From Micrococcales bacterium (GTDB taxonomy: Bacteria > Actinomycetota > Actinomycetes > Actinomycetales > Dermatophilaceae), in contig JAJTBD010000008.1 in the NCBI GenBank assembly GCA_021287075.1, positions 81,367 to 145,366 of the forward strand: a stretch of 64,000 bases of DNA, read 5' to 3'. Position numbers and translations under genes: made by a program. Position 1 is the first letter of the stretch; each line of letters starts with the position of its first letter. The notes under the pieces were generated by a model. It was given only the letters and a program-made list of their open reading frames with translations. It did no database searches and was not told where the DNA came from. Shown here piece by piece: positions 35,843 to 45,175 of this stretch.

Positions 35843-36065
35843 CCAGGACATAGTCACTGGCCTGGTCGGGGGTGCCGTTGATCACGAGATCGGCTCTCTC
35901 CCAGGGGCGCTCACGCGCGAGGAAGGGGTCCTCGACGGCCACCCGCTCGTCCCAGAAGGCCTCCGCCTCGGCCCGGCTGCGGCCCTCGACGACGATGTCG
36001 CGCTCGATGCCTCCGCCGACGGGCTGCCATGGGCCGTGCTGGGGCTCTGGCGGGTGGAGTCTCAC
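35805..36065 (-). CDS. Small protein resembling the C-terminus of a uridine-kinase-like P-loop kinase
   Basis: An 86-codon frame starts at a GTG overlapping the stop of the PucR gene (GTGA). It contains VGGGIERDIVVEGRSRAE, then DPFLARERPWERADLVINGT, which looks like the terminal lid and final strand of uridine-kinase-like proteins, but the P-loop half is absent upstream. It could be a decayed fragment or a small functional protein coupled to the regulator. Its end overlaps the convergent gene at 34964-35842. Confidence 0.45.
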   Translation of the reverse strand: MRLHPPEPQHGPWQPVGGGIERDIVVEGRSRAEAEAFWDERVAVEDPFLARERPWERADLVINGTPDQASDYVLVTPGRAAGRRPR

Positions 36066-37174
36066 GCGCCCAGTGTGAGGCCCAGGTGCAGCTCGAGGCG
36101 CGCCCGGCCGTCGCGCAGGTCGAGGCCGGTGATCCGGCCGACCTGCTCGAGCCGGTGATAGACGCTCTGCCGGTGCAGCCCGAGCGCGGTCGCGGTGGCC
36201 GCCACGCTGCCGGCCGCGTCGAGATAGACGCGTGCGGTCTCGACGAGCTCGGGCCGGCCGCTCGCGAGCAGCGCCCGCACGGCGGGTGTCGCGCTCGCGT
36301 CGGCGACCTCCGAGGCCGCGCCGCCCCCCAGCAGACGCAGCACCCCCAGCCGTGCCCACCGGGCGACGGGACCGGAGTCGGGGGCCAGCCGCGCCACGGC
36401 ATACGCCTGCCCGGCCTGGACCCAGCTCTCCCGCGCGTGCGCCAGGTCGGGCACCTCGTCGCCCACCCCGATGACGGCGTCGGGGACGATCTCCTGCACC
36501 GCGGCCAGCGCCGTCTCGAGCCGGCCGGACTCCACGACGAGGGCGCAGCCGGCGCCGTCGGCCGCCAGCACGCTCCCGCGCAGGGCGGCACTGCGGCCCT
36601 GGAGGTGCTCGGGACCGATGTCCTCGCCCTCTGGGCGCCCGGCCACCACGACCACGACCGGGCGCGAGCGTCCGATCCCGCTGTGGCCGCTGAGCACCCG
36701 CGCGGACACGTCGGCGGCCCCGGCGGGTGCGTGCACCAGCTCGTGGAAGAGGCGCGTGGCCTCCCTGCGCTGGCGCGAGCGCTGGGCCAGGAGGTCGCCG
36801 GCCGCGTCGGCGAGGCGCATCGCCTCCTCGAGCCTCGGGTCGCCGGGCGTGGGCAGGCGGCCGTCCTCGGTGGCGATGACCCAGATGTAGCCCTGCACCA
36901 CCCCACGGAAACGGGCCGGCAGGCAGAGCCGCTCGCTGCGCCCGCCGGCCGCGGGCACCCGCACGGGGCCCTGCGCCTGGCCGATGCCGAAGGACTCGAA
37001 GTGCGCCCGGACCTCGGGTGCCGAGCCGCGCGCCAGGATGGTCTGGAGCCGCACGGGGTCGACCGCGCCTGGATGGGCGGCGGCCGCGAGGAGGGCGAAG
37101 TGCCGGTCCTCGAGGGTCGCGGGTGCGCCGAGGAGCGCGGAGACCTCGTCGACGAGGTCCTGGGCCTGCGTCAT
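36062..37174 (-). CDS. PucR-family transcriptional regulator of proline use
   Basis: 370 residues. The C-terminal HTH_30 domain is clear (ETARVYLDAAGSVAATATAL then HRQSVYHRLEQVGRITGLDL), and the middle holds the GGDEF-like segment typical of PucR proteins. The N-terminal half would sense the inducer. It is transcribed divergently from putA with a 142-base gap; PucR-type proteins next to proline catabolism genes are known activators (PruR/PutR type), so I infer that it controls putA. Confidence 0.82.
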   Translation of the reverse strand: MTQAQDLVDEVSALLGAPATLEDRHFALLAAAAHPGAVDPVRLQTILARGSAPEVRAHFESFGIGQAQGPVRVPAAGGRSERLCLPARFRGVVQGYIWVIATEDGRLPTPGDPRLEEAMRLADAAGDLLAQRSRQRREATRLFHELVHAPAGAADVSARVLSGHSGIGRSRPVVVVVAGRPEGEDIGPEHLQGRSAALRGSVLAADGAGCALVVESGRLETALAAVQEIVPDAVIGVGDEVPDLAHARESWVQAGQAYAVARLAPDSGPVARWARLGVLRLLGGGAASEVADASATPAVRALLASGRPELVETARVYLDAAGSVAATATALGLHRQSVYHRLEQVGRITGLDLRDGRARLELHLGLTLGA

Positions 37175-37316
37175 GCGCCACCGCCTTCAGACAGATGTAT
37201 GCCGCCAGCCTCCCACACGCGTGGCGTCTGTCCGTTGGCTGGGCGTTGCCGCGGGCCTACGGTGCAGACAGGGTGACCGCCCCGCCCGACCGACCGCCCC
37301 ACACCCGGAGGCCATC

Positions 37317-40300
37317 ATGAGCAGCACCGACCTGACCCTCCTCGTCGAGCCGGCCATCGCGCTCGCCGACGAGTGGCGCGCCGCCACCGCCGCCGGCCAG
37401 ACCCGCGCCGAGCGACGCAGCACCGGCCAGCTCGCCGCGCTCGTCAGCGACGAGGCCGGCCTCGACCTCGCCGTGCGCTTCGTCGACCGGGTGGCCCGCC
37501 CCGAGGACGTCCACGTCGCAGCCCGCGAGCTCACCCGCCTGACCGCCGGCGACGCCGCGTCCTTCCTCGGCCCGGTCGACCGCGGCCTCCTCGGGCTGGG
37601 GGCCCAGGCCGCCCGGCTCGCGCCGCAGGTCGTGGTGCCCATCGCCCGGCGGCGGCTGCGCCAGATCGTCGGCCACCTGGTCGTCGACGCCAACGACCCC
37701 GCCCTGGCCAGGCACCTCGCGGCCTCCCGCGCCGACGGCTTCCGGCTCAACATCAACCTGCTCGGCGAGGCAGTGCTGGGTGAGGACGAGGCCGCCTCGC
37801 GGACCGCCCGCACCCAGGCGCTGCTCGAGCGCCCCGACGTCGACTACGTCTCGATCAAGGTCTCCTCGCTGGTCAGCCAGATCGTCACCTGGGACACCGA
37901 GGGCACCGTGCAGCGCTGCCTCGAGCGGCTCCGCCCGCTCTATCGCGCTGCTGCGGCCAAGAGCCCGCACGCCTTCGTCAACCTCGACATGGAGGAATAC
38001 CGCGACCTCGACCTCACGATCGAGGTCTTCACCGCCATGCTCTCGGAGCCCGAGTTCACGCGCCTCGAGGCAGGCATCGTGCTCCAGGCCTATCTCCCCG
38101 ATGCCCTGCCTGCCATGGAGCGACTGATCGCCTTCTCCCGCAAGCGTGTTGCCGATGGCGGGGCCGGCATCAAGATCCGCCTGGTCAAGGGCGCCAACCT
38201 GGCCATGGAGGCCGTCGAGGCCGAGGTGCACGACTGGCCCCAGGCGCCCTACACCACCAAGGAGGAGGTCGACGCCAACTACCTGCGCTGCGTCGAGCGT
38301 GCCCTGCGGCCCGACGCCGTCGAGGCGGTCCGGCTCGGCGTGGCCAGCCACAACCTCTATGACGTGGCCCTGGCACACCTGCTCGCGCAGGAGCGCGGCG
38401 TCGGCGCGGCGCTCGACATCGAGATGCTCCAGGGGATGTCCCCGGCCCAGGCCCGCGCCGTCCGCGACACGGTCGGCACCGTCATCCTCTATACCCCCGT
38501 GGTGGCCCCCGAGGACTTCGACGTGGCGGTCTCCTATCTCGTGCGCCGGCTCGAGGAGAATGCCGCGCCGCAGAACTTCCTGCACGCCTTCTTTGCCGAG
38601 TCGAGCGCTGGCGCGATGCCCGACCAGGAGCAACGCTTCCGTCGCTCGGTCGTCGACATCGACAGCACGCCCGTGGGCCCCCGCCGCTCGTCCGAGCCGG
38701 CCGCCATCGACGACCACTTCCGCAACACCCCCGACAGCGACGCCTCGTTGCCCGACACCCGCGTGTGGGCGGCGGACGCCCTTGCGGCACAGGCGCCCTC
38801 GCTCCACTCCCCCGTGCTCGGCAGCACCGACGAGGTGGACGCCGTCGTGGGCCGGGCGCACGCGGCATACGACTCCTGGGGCGCCCGGCCCGCACCCGAG
38901 CGCGCCGCCATCCTGCGCGACGCCGCACGGGAGCTCCAGCGCCGCCGCGGTGAGCTGCTGACCGTCATGAGCCACGAGGCCGGCAAGACCGTCGCCGAGG
39001 CAGACCCCGAGATCTCGGAGGCCGTCGACTTCGCGCGCTACTACGCCGACCGGGCCGAGGAGCTCGACCGTGGCCTCCTCGCCGACGGCGCGCGCTTCAC
39101 CGCCGGCCGCGTCACGCTGGTGACGCCCCCGTGGAACTTCCCGGTCGCCATCCCCATCGGCGGCGTCCTCGCCGCGCTGGCCGCCGGCTCGGCGGTGATC
39201 ATCAAGCCCGCCCCCCAGACGCCCGGCTGTGTCGAGACCGCGGCCGCCGCACTGCACGCTGCCGGTGTGCCCGAGGAGGCGCTCCAGGTCGTGCGCACCG
39301 ACGAGGGCGATGTCGGCCGGGCACTGGTGTCGCACAAGGACATCGAGACGGTCGTCCTGACCGGCGCGAGCGACACCGCGCGCCTCTTCGCCGACTGGCG
39401 AGCAGGTCACGTGGGCGGCCCGCGGGTCTATGGCGAGACCTCGGGCAAGAACGCCCTGGTGGTCACCCCCTCGGCCGATCTCGACCTGGCCGTCGCCGAC
39501 CTGGTGAAGTCGGCCTTCGGGCACGCCGGCCAGAAGTGCTCGGCCGCGTCGCTCGCGATCCTCGTCGGCTCGGTGGGCCGCTCCGAGCGCTTCCGCCGCC
39601 AGCTCGTCGACGCCGTCGCGTCCGTGCGGGTCGGCTGGCCGCAGGACCTGGGTGTGACGATGGGGCCGGTCATCGAGCCCCCGCAGGGCAAGCTGCTGCG
39701 TGCCCTGACCACCCTGGAGCCGGGTGAGAGCTGGCTCGTCGAGCCGCGCCGCCTCGACGACTCCGGTCGGCTGTGGAGCCCGGGGCTCAAGAACGGCGTG
39801 CGCCCAGGCTCCTTCTTCCACCTCACCGAGGTCTTCGGGCCCGTCCTGGGCATCATGCGCGCCGACACCCTCGAGGAGGCCATCGAGCTCCAGAACGCCA
39901 CCGACTACGGTCTCACGGGCGGTCTGCACTCCCTCGACTCCGCTGAGATCGCGCAGTGGCGCGAGCAGGTCGAGGTCGGCAACGCCTATGTCAACCGGCA
40001 CATCACCGGCGCGATCGTCGAGCGCCAGAGCTTTGGCGGGTGGAAGGCCTCCAGCGTCGGGCCCGGCGCCAAGGCCGGCGGCCCCAACTACGTTGCGCAG
40101 CTTGGGCATTGGGAGCCCGACGGTATGCCGTCAGTGCGCTCGTCCGCGACGCCGGCAGTCACCCGGGTGGTCACCGCGCTGCTGGACGGGCTCGGTGACC
40201 GGGTGGGCACCGAGGACCGGGCCTGGCTCCAGTCGGCCATCGAGTCCGACGCCGCCGCCTGGGCGACCGAGTTCGGGGTCGAGCATGACCGCACCGGCCT

Positions 40301-40721
40301 GCGGGCCGAGTCCAATGTCTTCCGCTACCGGCCGATCCCCCACCTGACCGTGCGCGCCGAGGGAGGTGCCCGCCCCGTCGAGGTCGTCCGGCTGCTCGCC
40401 GCAGCCGCGCTGGCGGGCGTGGCCGTCGACGTCTCGGCGGCGCCGGAGGCCGGGCTCCCGGCCACGCTGGGGGGTGCGCCGGTCCGTGCGGAGGACACCG
40501 CGGCATACCTCCGCCGCCTGGTGGCCGAGGGCGAGCGCGGCCGGGTGCGGGTCATCGGCGACGCCGCCGCGCTCCAGGCAGGCGTGACCGACCCGGGCAT
40601 CACGGTGCTGGCGGGCCCGGTCCTGGCCACCGGCCGGCGCGAGCTGCTCACGGTCCTGCGCGAGCAGGCCATCAGCCAGACGCTGCACCGCTTCGGACAC
40701 CTGCCGCCCGAGCACCGCTAG
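37317..40721 (+). CDS. putA: Bifunctional proline dehydrogenase/L-glutamate-gamma-semialdehyde dehydrogenase
   Basis: Oxidises proline to glutamate in two steps. 1134 residues from the ATG at 37317. The FAD-dependent PRODH barrel is in the first 450 residues (NINLLGEAVLGEDEA, KIRLVKGANLAMEAVEAEVHDW, YTTKEEVDANYLRC). The aldehyde dehydrogenase follows, with TPPWNFPVAIPIGGVLAALA, LTGASDTARLFADW, GETSGKNALVV and the catalytic Cys in FGHAGQKCSAASLAI. There is no N-terminal DNA-binding domain, in line with separate regulation by the divergent PucR gene. The C-terminal 180 residues are a further conserved extension and contain the shared DTAAYL sequence. Confidence 0.95.
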   Translation: MSSTDLTLLVEPAIALADEWRAATAAGQTRAERRSTGQLAALVSDEAGLDLAVRFVDRVARPEDVHVAARELTRLTAGDAASFLGPVDRGLLGLGAQAARLAPQVVVPIARRRLRQIVGHLVVDANDPALARHLAASRADGFRLNINLLGEAVLGEDEAASRTARTQALLERPDVDYVSIKVSSLVSQIVTWDTEGTVQRCLERLRPLYRAAAAKSPHAFVNLDMEEYRDLDLTIEVFTAMLSEPEFTRLEAGIVLQAYLPDALPAMERLIAFSRKRVADGGAGIKIRLVKGANLAMEAVEAEVHDWPQAPYTTKEEVDANYLRCVERALRPDAVEAVRLGVASHNLYDVALAHLLAQERGVGAALDIEMLQGMSPAQARAVRDTVGTVILYTPVVAPEDFDVAVSYLVRRLEENAAPQNFLHAFFAESSAGAMPDQEQRFRRSVVDIDSTPVGPRRSSEPAAIDDHFRNTPDSDASLPDTRVWAADALAAQAPSLHSPVLGSTDEVDAVVGRAHAAYDSWGARPAPERAAILRDAARELQRRRGELLTVMSHEAGKTVAEADPEISEAVDFARYYADRAEELDRGLLADGARFTAGRVTLVTPPWNFPVAIPIGGVLAALAAGSAVIIKPAPQTPGCVETAAAALHAAGVPEEALQVVRTDEGDVGRALVSHKDIETVVLTGASDTARLFADWRAGHVGGPRVYGETSGKNALVVTPSADLDLAVADLVKSAFGHAGQKCSAASLAILVGSVGRSERFRRQLVDAVASVRVGWPQDLGVTMGPVIEPPQGKLLRALTTLEPGESWLVEPRRLDDSGRLWSPGLKNGVRPGSFFHLTEVFGPVLGIMRADTLEEAIELQNATDYGLTGGLHSLDSAEIAQWREQVEVGNAYVNRHITGAIVERQSFGGWKASSVGPGAKAGGPNYVAQLGHWEPDGMPSVRSSATPAVTRVVTALLDGLGDRVGTEDRAWLQSAIESDAAAWATEFGVEHDRTGLRAESNVFRYRPIPHLTVRAEGGARPVEVVRLLAAAALAGVAVDVSAAPEAGLPATLGGAPVRAEDTAAYLRRLVAEGERGRVRVIGDAAALQAGVTDPGITVLAGPVLATGRRELLTVLREQAISQTLHRFGHLPPEHR

Positions 40722-40797
40722 GCGCAGGACGCCCGCTTGGGGAGATTCCCCGCGCGTCCCCTCCCACCTGGGCTGGCCGTGCGCTTCACTTGGCCCT

Positions 40798-41632
40798 GTG
40801 ACGGCCGTGTCGCGACGGACCCTCCTGGCGGGCGCAGGGATGACCCTGCTGAGCGCCTGCGCAGCGACGCCGGCAGGCACCGTGGCCACGGGCGGCACGG
40901 GACTCCTGGGCCTTCCCCGATGCCGCGGCACTCGACGGCGCCCTGGCCGCGATCCCCGTCGCCGACACGGTGTCGTGGGGCTGCGCGGTGCTCGACGCGG
41001 TGGGCCGGCACGCCTATCTCTCGGGTGACCAGTCCTACGAGATGGCCAGCACCGCCAAGGTCGACATCCTGCTGGCGCTGCTCATGCACGCCACCGAGGA
41101 GGAGCGCGAGCTGACCGCACAGGAGGATGCCCATGCCCGGGAGATGATCGGGCGCAGCGACAACGACGCGGCCTGGTCGCTCTATCGCCGGATGGGCTCG
41201 GAGGAGGGCGTCTCCCGGCTGTGGGAGGCCCTCGGCATGACCGGCATGATCCCCGAGGAGACCTCCTGGGGGCTGATGCAGACCACCCTCGCCGACCGGC
41301 TCCGGATCCTCGACGTCATCGTCCGTGGCCACCCGCTCATCGACCCGAGGCTGCTCTCCTATGGCCGGTCCCTGCTCGCCCAGGTCGACGCCGAGCAGGT
41401 CTGGGGCGTCGGCGACGCGGCCCGCGACGGCGAGGGCATTCTGGTCAAGAACGGCTGGCTGCCCCGCTCCACCGACGATTTCCGCTGGATCGTCAACAGC
41501 ACGGGACTGATCCGCAGCCGCGACACCGCGCTGCGGCTGGCTGTCTACACCAAGGGCAGCGCCACCAAGGAGGATGGGATCGCGCTGGTCTGCCGCCTGC
41601 TGGCCACCGCTCGGGAGACGCTCAGGGTCTGA
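40798..41632 (+). pseudogene. Class A beta-lactamase-like lipoprotein, frameshifted
   Basis: A GTG-started frame gives a twin-arginine-like signal and lipobox (SRRTLLAGAGMTLLSACAAT) and then loses coding sense; the next frame supplies the enzyme: WAFPDAAALDGALAAIPVAD, then MASTAKVDILLALL (SxxK), GRSDNDAAWSL (SDN) and LVKNGW (KTG-like). Removing one G near 40900 joins them. With all three motifs conserved, the intact protein would be a serine hydrolase of the beta-lactamase/PBP fold. Sequencing error and real decay both remain possible. Confidence 0.72.
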
Positions 41633-41646
41633 GGCATCATTGGGCC

Positions 41647-42459
41647 GTGAGCACGATCGTCTACCTCCACGCCCACCCCGATGACGAGGCCTCCTCGACC
41701 GCAGCATCCATGGCGCGGCTGTCCCGCGAGGGCCACCGCGTCGTCTGCGTCTATGGCACCAATGGTGACCACGGCGAGGTGCCCGACGACCTCGCCGAGG
41801 GCGACTCGCTCGTCGCCTATCGGCGCCGCGAGGCCGAGGCCTCGGCCCAGGTGACTGGCACCGCCCGCGTCGAGTGGCTGGGTTACTCCGACTCCGGGAT
41901 GACCGGGTGGGACCAGAACGGGCTTGACGGGGCCTTCCACGGCGCGGATCTCGACGAGGCTGCCGGACGGCTGGCCGCGATCCTCGACGAGGAGGACGCC
42001 GACGTGCTCGTCGGCTACGACTGGCACGGCACCTATGGGCACCCCGACCACGTCAAGGTCCACCACGTCGCCCACCGCGCGGCCGAGCTCGCCGCCCGCC
42101 GCCCCCGCGTGCTCGAGGTGACGTCCAACCGCGACGCGATGCGCCGCTCCTTCGCCGAGGCCAAGGCCGCCGGGCTCACCGCCGAGGAGGTCGGCATCGA
42201 CCCCGGCGAGTGGGATCCCGACCAGCCCATGGATGACGGCAACCCTTTTGGCACACCGGAATCCGAGATCACCTGGCGCTGCGACCTGCGTGACCTCGCC
42301 GACGTCAAGCGGCAGGCACTCGAATGTCACGCCAGCCAGAAGACCGACATCGGGATGTTCATGGCCATGCCCCTAGAGGTCTTCCGCGAGGGCTTCGGCT
42401 ACGAGCACTACATCGAGCCCGGCGTCGCCGGCCCCATGCGCGAGGCCTGGCCGTTCTAG
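41647..42459 (+). CDS. PIG-L family deacetylase
   Basis: 270 residues from a GTG. The zinc site of the LmbE/PIG-L fold is visible: LHAHPDDEASSTA at about 8 and GTYGHPDHVKVHHVAHRAAE at about 130. The family includes the mycothiol enzymes MshB and Mca; actinobacteria make mycothiol, but residues around the zinc site do not let me assign either role. It lies 14 bases after the beta-lactamase-like gene. Confidence 0.85.
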   Translation: MSTIVYLHAHPDDEASSTAASMARLSREGHRVVCVYGTNGDHGEVPDDLAEGDSLVAYRRREAEASAQVTGTARVEWLGYSDSGMTGWDQNGLDGAFHGADLDEAAGRLAAILDEEDADVLVGYDWHGTYGHPDHVKVHHVAHRAAELAARRPRVLEVTSNRDAMRRSFAEAKAAGLTAEEVGIDPGEWDPDQPMDDGNPFGTPESEITWRCDLRDLADVKRQALECHASQKTDIGMFMAMPLEVFREGFGYEHYIEPGVAGPMREAWPF

Positions 42460-42751
42460 AGGGCCCAACCGCCCCTGACGCCTGCACGCACATTGGGTGC
42501 GCATAATTGCCTACTGCCCGAATCGTCCTGCTTGGGTGTACCTTGGCGCGATAGCCCGGCGCTGTGACTGGTCGGGCATCGCACCGGCACCGCGAGTCCG
42601 CGGTTCCGCACTGGCGTTGCCACGACCTCGCCGCGGCGACACCCACCGAGTTCGGTCCAGACCACACTGACGCACCCTTGGGGGGACTGGGCCGACCCAT
42701 CCCCGCGCGGGCTCCCGCGCGGGGGATTCGCGCACGACAGGGGGACACATC
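42460..42751. other. Intergenic region before AMIN-like gene
   Basis: 292 bases without a believable gene. A less G/C-rich segment (GCATAATTGCCTACTG near 42500) may contain a promoter for the secreted protein. Confidence 0.5.
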
Positions 42752-43330
42752 ATGAGCACCAAACACCGACGTCCGATCGCGGCCGCAACTGCTGGCCTGT
42801 TGGCCATCGCCGCCTCCGCACTCGCCTCGTCACCCGCAGCCGGGGCGGCGCCCATCGCCACGAAGGCCTGCTCCACATCGTGGGGATCTCTCGACAAGGT
42901 CGGCACGGGCACCGCCGGCGCGCGTGTCACGGGGGCACGCGCTGGCCGCACTGCCTGCTACGACCGCTTCGTCATCGATCTGGCATCGGCCTCCACGAGA
43001 CTGGTCGGCTACCGAGTTGGCTACCGCAGCACCTTCCGCCACATCGCGACTGGCTCGGCCATCCCGCTTCGCGGGGGCGCGGACCTCGTGGTCACCGTGA
43101 ACGCCCCCGCTCACACCTCCACGGGGCGCCCGAGCTATGTGCCCGCCAATCCGCGGGAGGCAGCGAACGTCTCTGGCTATCGGACCTTCCGCCAGGTCGC
43201 CTACGGCGGCTCTTTCGAAGGCCGCACCACCTTCGGTGTCGGCACCCGGGCACGGCTCCCCATGCGGGCATTCGTCATCAAGGACGCCACGACCCAACGC
43301 CTCGTCGTCGACGTCGCCCACACCTGGTAA
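42752..43330 (+). CDS. Secreted protein with AMIN-like domain
   Basis: 192 residues. A signal peptide (PIAAATAGLLAIAASALASSPAAG) is followed by a beta-rich domain with ACYDRFVIDLASAS, VGYRVGYRSTF, LVVTVNAPAH, GYRTFRQVAYGGSFEGRTTFGVG and a final RLVVDVAH, the pattern of the actinobacterial AMIN-like domain, thought to bind the cell wall. No catalytic domain is attached. The ATG follows GGGGGAC. Confidence 0.8.
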   Translation: MSTKHRRPIAAATAGLLAIAASALASSPAAGAAPIATKACSTSWGSLDKVGTGTAGARVTGARAGRTACYDRFVIDLASASTRLVGYRVGYRSTFRHIATGSAIPLRGGADLVVTVNAPAHTSTGRPSYVPANPREAANVSGYRTFRQVAYGGSFEGRTTFGVGTRARLPMRAFVIKDATTQRLVVDVAHTW

Positions 43331-43369
43331 TCCCGTGGGTGCCGGGGAGGCCCGGCGATGAGCTGGCGT

Positions 43370-43402
43370 GGCCGGTTGACGGGTCCGCCCCGTCAACCGG
43401 CC
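43370..43402. terminator. Terminator between AMIN-like gene and cimA
   Basis: 14-base perfect arms (43370-43383 and 43389-43402), five-base loop, between convergent genes. Confidence 0.85.
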
Positions 43403-43410
43403 GCGACTGG

Positions 43411-45000
43411 TCAGCGGGCGTCGACGCCCGCTCGCAGCAGGCCATAGGTCACCGACTCCACGAGCGCCTTCCAGGACGCCTCGATCACATTGGCGTCGAC
43501 ACCGACCGTCGACCACGTGGTCGTGCCGTCGGTGGTCTCGATGAGGACGCGGGTGACGGCGTCGGTGCCGTGCTCGCTGTCGAGGATGCGCACCCGGAAG
43601 TCAACCAGCTCAAGGGAGTCCAGCTCCGGGTATGCCGTGTGGAGCGCCTGCCTGAGCGCCTCGTCGAGCGCGTTGACCGGGCCATTGCCCTCCCCCGTCG
43701 CGACCGTGCGCTCCCCCGCGGCCGTCACCTTGACCGTGGCCTCCGACAGCGCCGGCTGGTTGCCACGCGCGTCGGTGATCACGCGCCAGGACTCGACCTC
43801 GAAGAAGTCCGGCGCCGGGTCGCCGATCTCCTCGCGCAGCAGCAGCTCGAAGGACGCATCGGCCGCGTCGAAGGTGTAGCCGCGCATCTCCAGGTCCTTG
43901 ACGCGCGCGAGCAGCCTCGCCAGGGTCTCCTTGTCGCCGGCCAGGTCATAGCCGAGCTCCTTGCCCTTGAGCTCGATGGAGGCGCGACCGGCCATGTCGG
44001 AGACCAGCATCCGTATGTCGTTGCCGACCAGGGTGGGGTCGGTGTGCTGATAGAGGTCGGGGTCGACCTTGATCGCCGAGGCGTGCAGCCCGGCCTTGTG
44101 GGCAAAGGCGCTGGCGCCGACATAGGGCTGCCGGTTGTAGGGCGGCACCGTGCTGATCTCGCTGATGGCGTGGGCGATCCGGGTGGCCTCCTGGAGCCGC
44201 TCCGGTGCGACGAGCGTGCGCTGCTGCTTGATCTGGAGGTTGGCCAGCAGGGTGATCAGGTTGGCGTTGCCGGTGCGCTCGCCATAGCCGTTGATCGTGC
44301 CCTGCACATGGCTGGCGCCGGCGTCGACCGCGGCCATCGAGTTGGCGACCGCGCAGCCGGTGTCGTTGTGGCAGTGGATGCCCAGCCGCGCGTCGGTCGC
44401 GCCCCGCACATCGGCGACCACGTCGGCCACCTCGTTGGGCAGCATGCCGCCGTTGGTGTCGCACAGCGCGACGACCTCGGCGCCGGATTCCATTGCGGCA
44501 CGGACGCATTCGAGCGCATAGTCGCGGTTGACGGCATACCCGTCAAAGAAGTGCTCGGCGTCGAGGAAGACCCGCCGACCCTCACCGCGCAGGAAGCCGA
44601 CGGTGTCGCGGATCATCTCGAGGTTCTCGGCGAGGGTGGTGCGCAGCGCCCGCTCGACGTGGCCGGCGTGCGACTTGGCCACCAGTGTGACCACCGACGC
44701 GCCGGAGTCGACCAGGGCGCGGACCAGCTCGTCGTCGGCGGCCCGGCTGCCCGCGCGGCGGGTCGCGCCGAATGCCGCCAGCGTCGCGTTGTGCAGCGTG
44801 AGCTCGCGCTGGGCACGGGCGAAGAACTCGGTGTCCTTGGGGTTGGCGCCCGGCCAGCCGCCCTCGATGTATCCGACGCCGAGCGAGTCGAGGTGCATCG
44901 CGATCGCGAGCTTGTCGGCGACGGAGAGGTTGAGCCCCTCCTGCTGCGCCCCGTCACGCAGTGTCGTGTCGTAGACGTGGAGGTCGGTGGTGCCAGTCAT
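43411..45000 (-). CDS. cimA: (R)-citramalate synthase
   Basis: Condenses pyruvate and acetyl-CoA, the entry to threonine-independent isoleucine synthesis. 529 residues. The DRE-TIM barrel metal motifs are YDTTLRDGAQQEG at about 9 and GIHCHNDTGCAVANSM at about 213, and NGYGERTGNANLI is present; the C-terminal LeuA-type regulatory domain follows. The beginning (DTTLRDGAQQEG) and spacing fit CimA better than LeuA. The gene has a leader-peptide attenuator 120-210 bases upstream. The start is the ATG at 45000. Confidence 0.9.
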   Translation of the reverse strand: MTGTTDLHVYDTTLRDGAQQEGLNLSVADKLAIAMHLDSLGVGYIEGGWPGANPKDTEFFARAQRELTLHNATLAAFGATRRAGSRAADDELVRALVDSGASVVTLVAKSHAGHVERALRTTLAENLEMIRDTVGFLRGEGRRVFLDAEHFFDGYAVNRDYALECVRAAMESGAEVVALCDTNGGMLPNEVADVVADVRGATDARLGIHCHNDTGCAVANSMAAVDAGASHVQGTINGYGERTGNANLITLLANLQIKQQRTLVAPERLQEATRIAHAISEISTVPPYNRQPYVGASAFAHKAGLHASAIKVDPDLYQHTDPTLVGNDIRMLVSDMAGRASIELKGKELGYDLAGDKETLARLLARVKDLEMRGYTFDAADASFELLLREEIGDPAPDFFEVESWRVITDARGNQPALSEATVKVTAAGERTVATGEGNGPVNALDEALRQALHTAYPELDSLELVDFRVRILDSEHGTDAVTRVLIETTDGTTTWSTVGVDANVIEASWKALVESVTYGLLRAGVDAR

Positions 45001-45122
45001 GCCCGTGCCCTTGGGTCGTGCCCCCGGCCGGCCGGTGGGCCGGGGGCGTGAGGTTGTCGTGACCGGTGTGGGTCCCAGTGCCCAGCGCTGCTCGATGTGG
45101 GCTCGGGGTGTGTCCCACAACG

Positions 45123-45175
45123 AAAAAGACCCCCCGGGTGTGGGAGGTCTGCGCGACGAGGAGTGCTCGTCGCGC
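45123..45175 (-). promoter_or_regulatory. Attenuator hairpins upstream of cimA
   Basis: Just after the leader peptide stop, GCGCGACGAG and CTCGTCGCGC (45151-45160 and 45166-45175) form a ten-base pause-type hairpin. It is followed by a terminator hairpin (45127-45135 with 45142-45150, one G-T pair) and then TTTTT on the coding strand. Hairpin plus T run before the structural gene is the layout of a classical transcription attenuator. Confidence 0.75.

Noticed and set aside
36984..37316. Upstream extension of putA
   Set aside because: The extra 111 codons lie antisense to the PucR gene and its promoter region and have no PRODH similarity.
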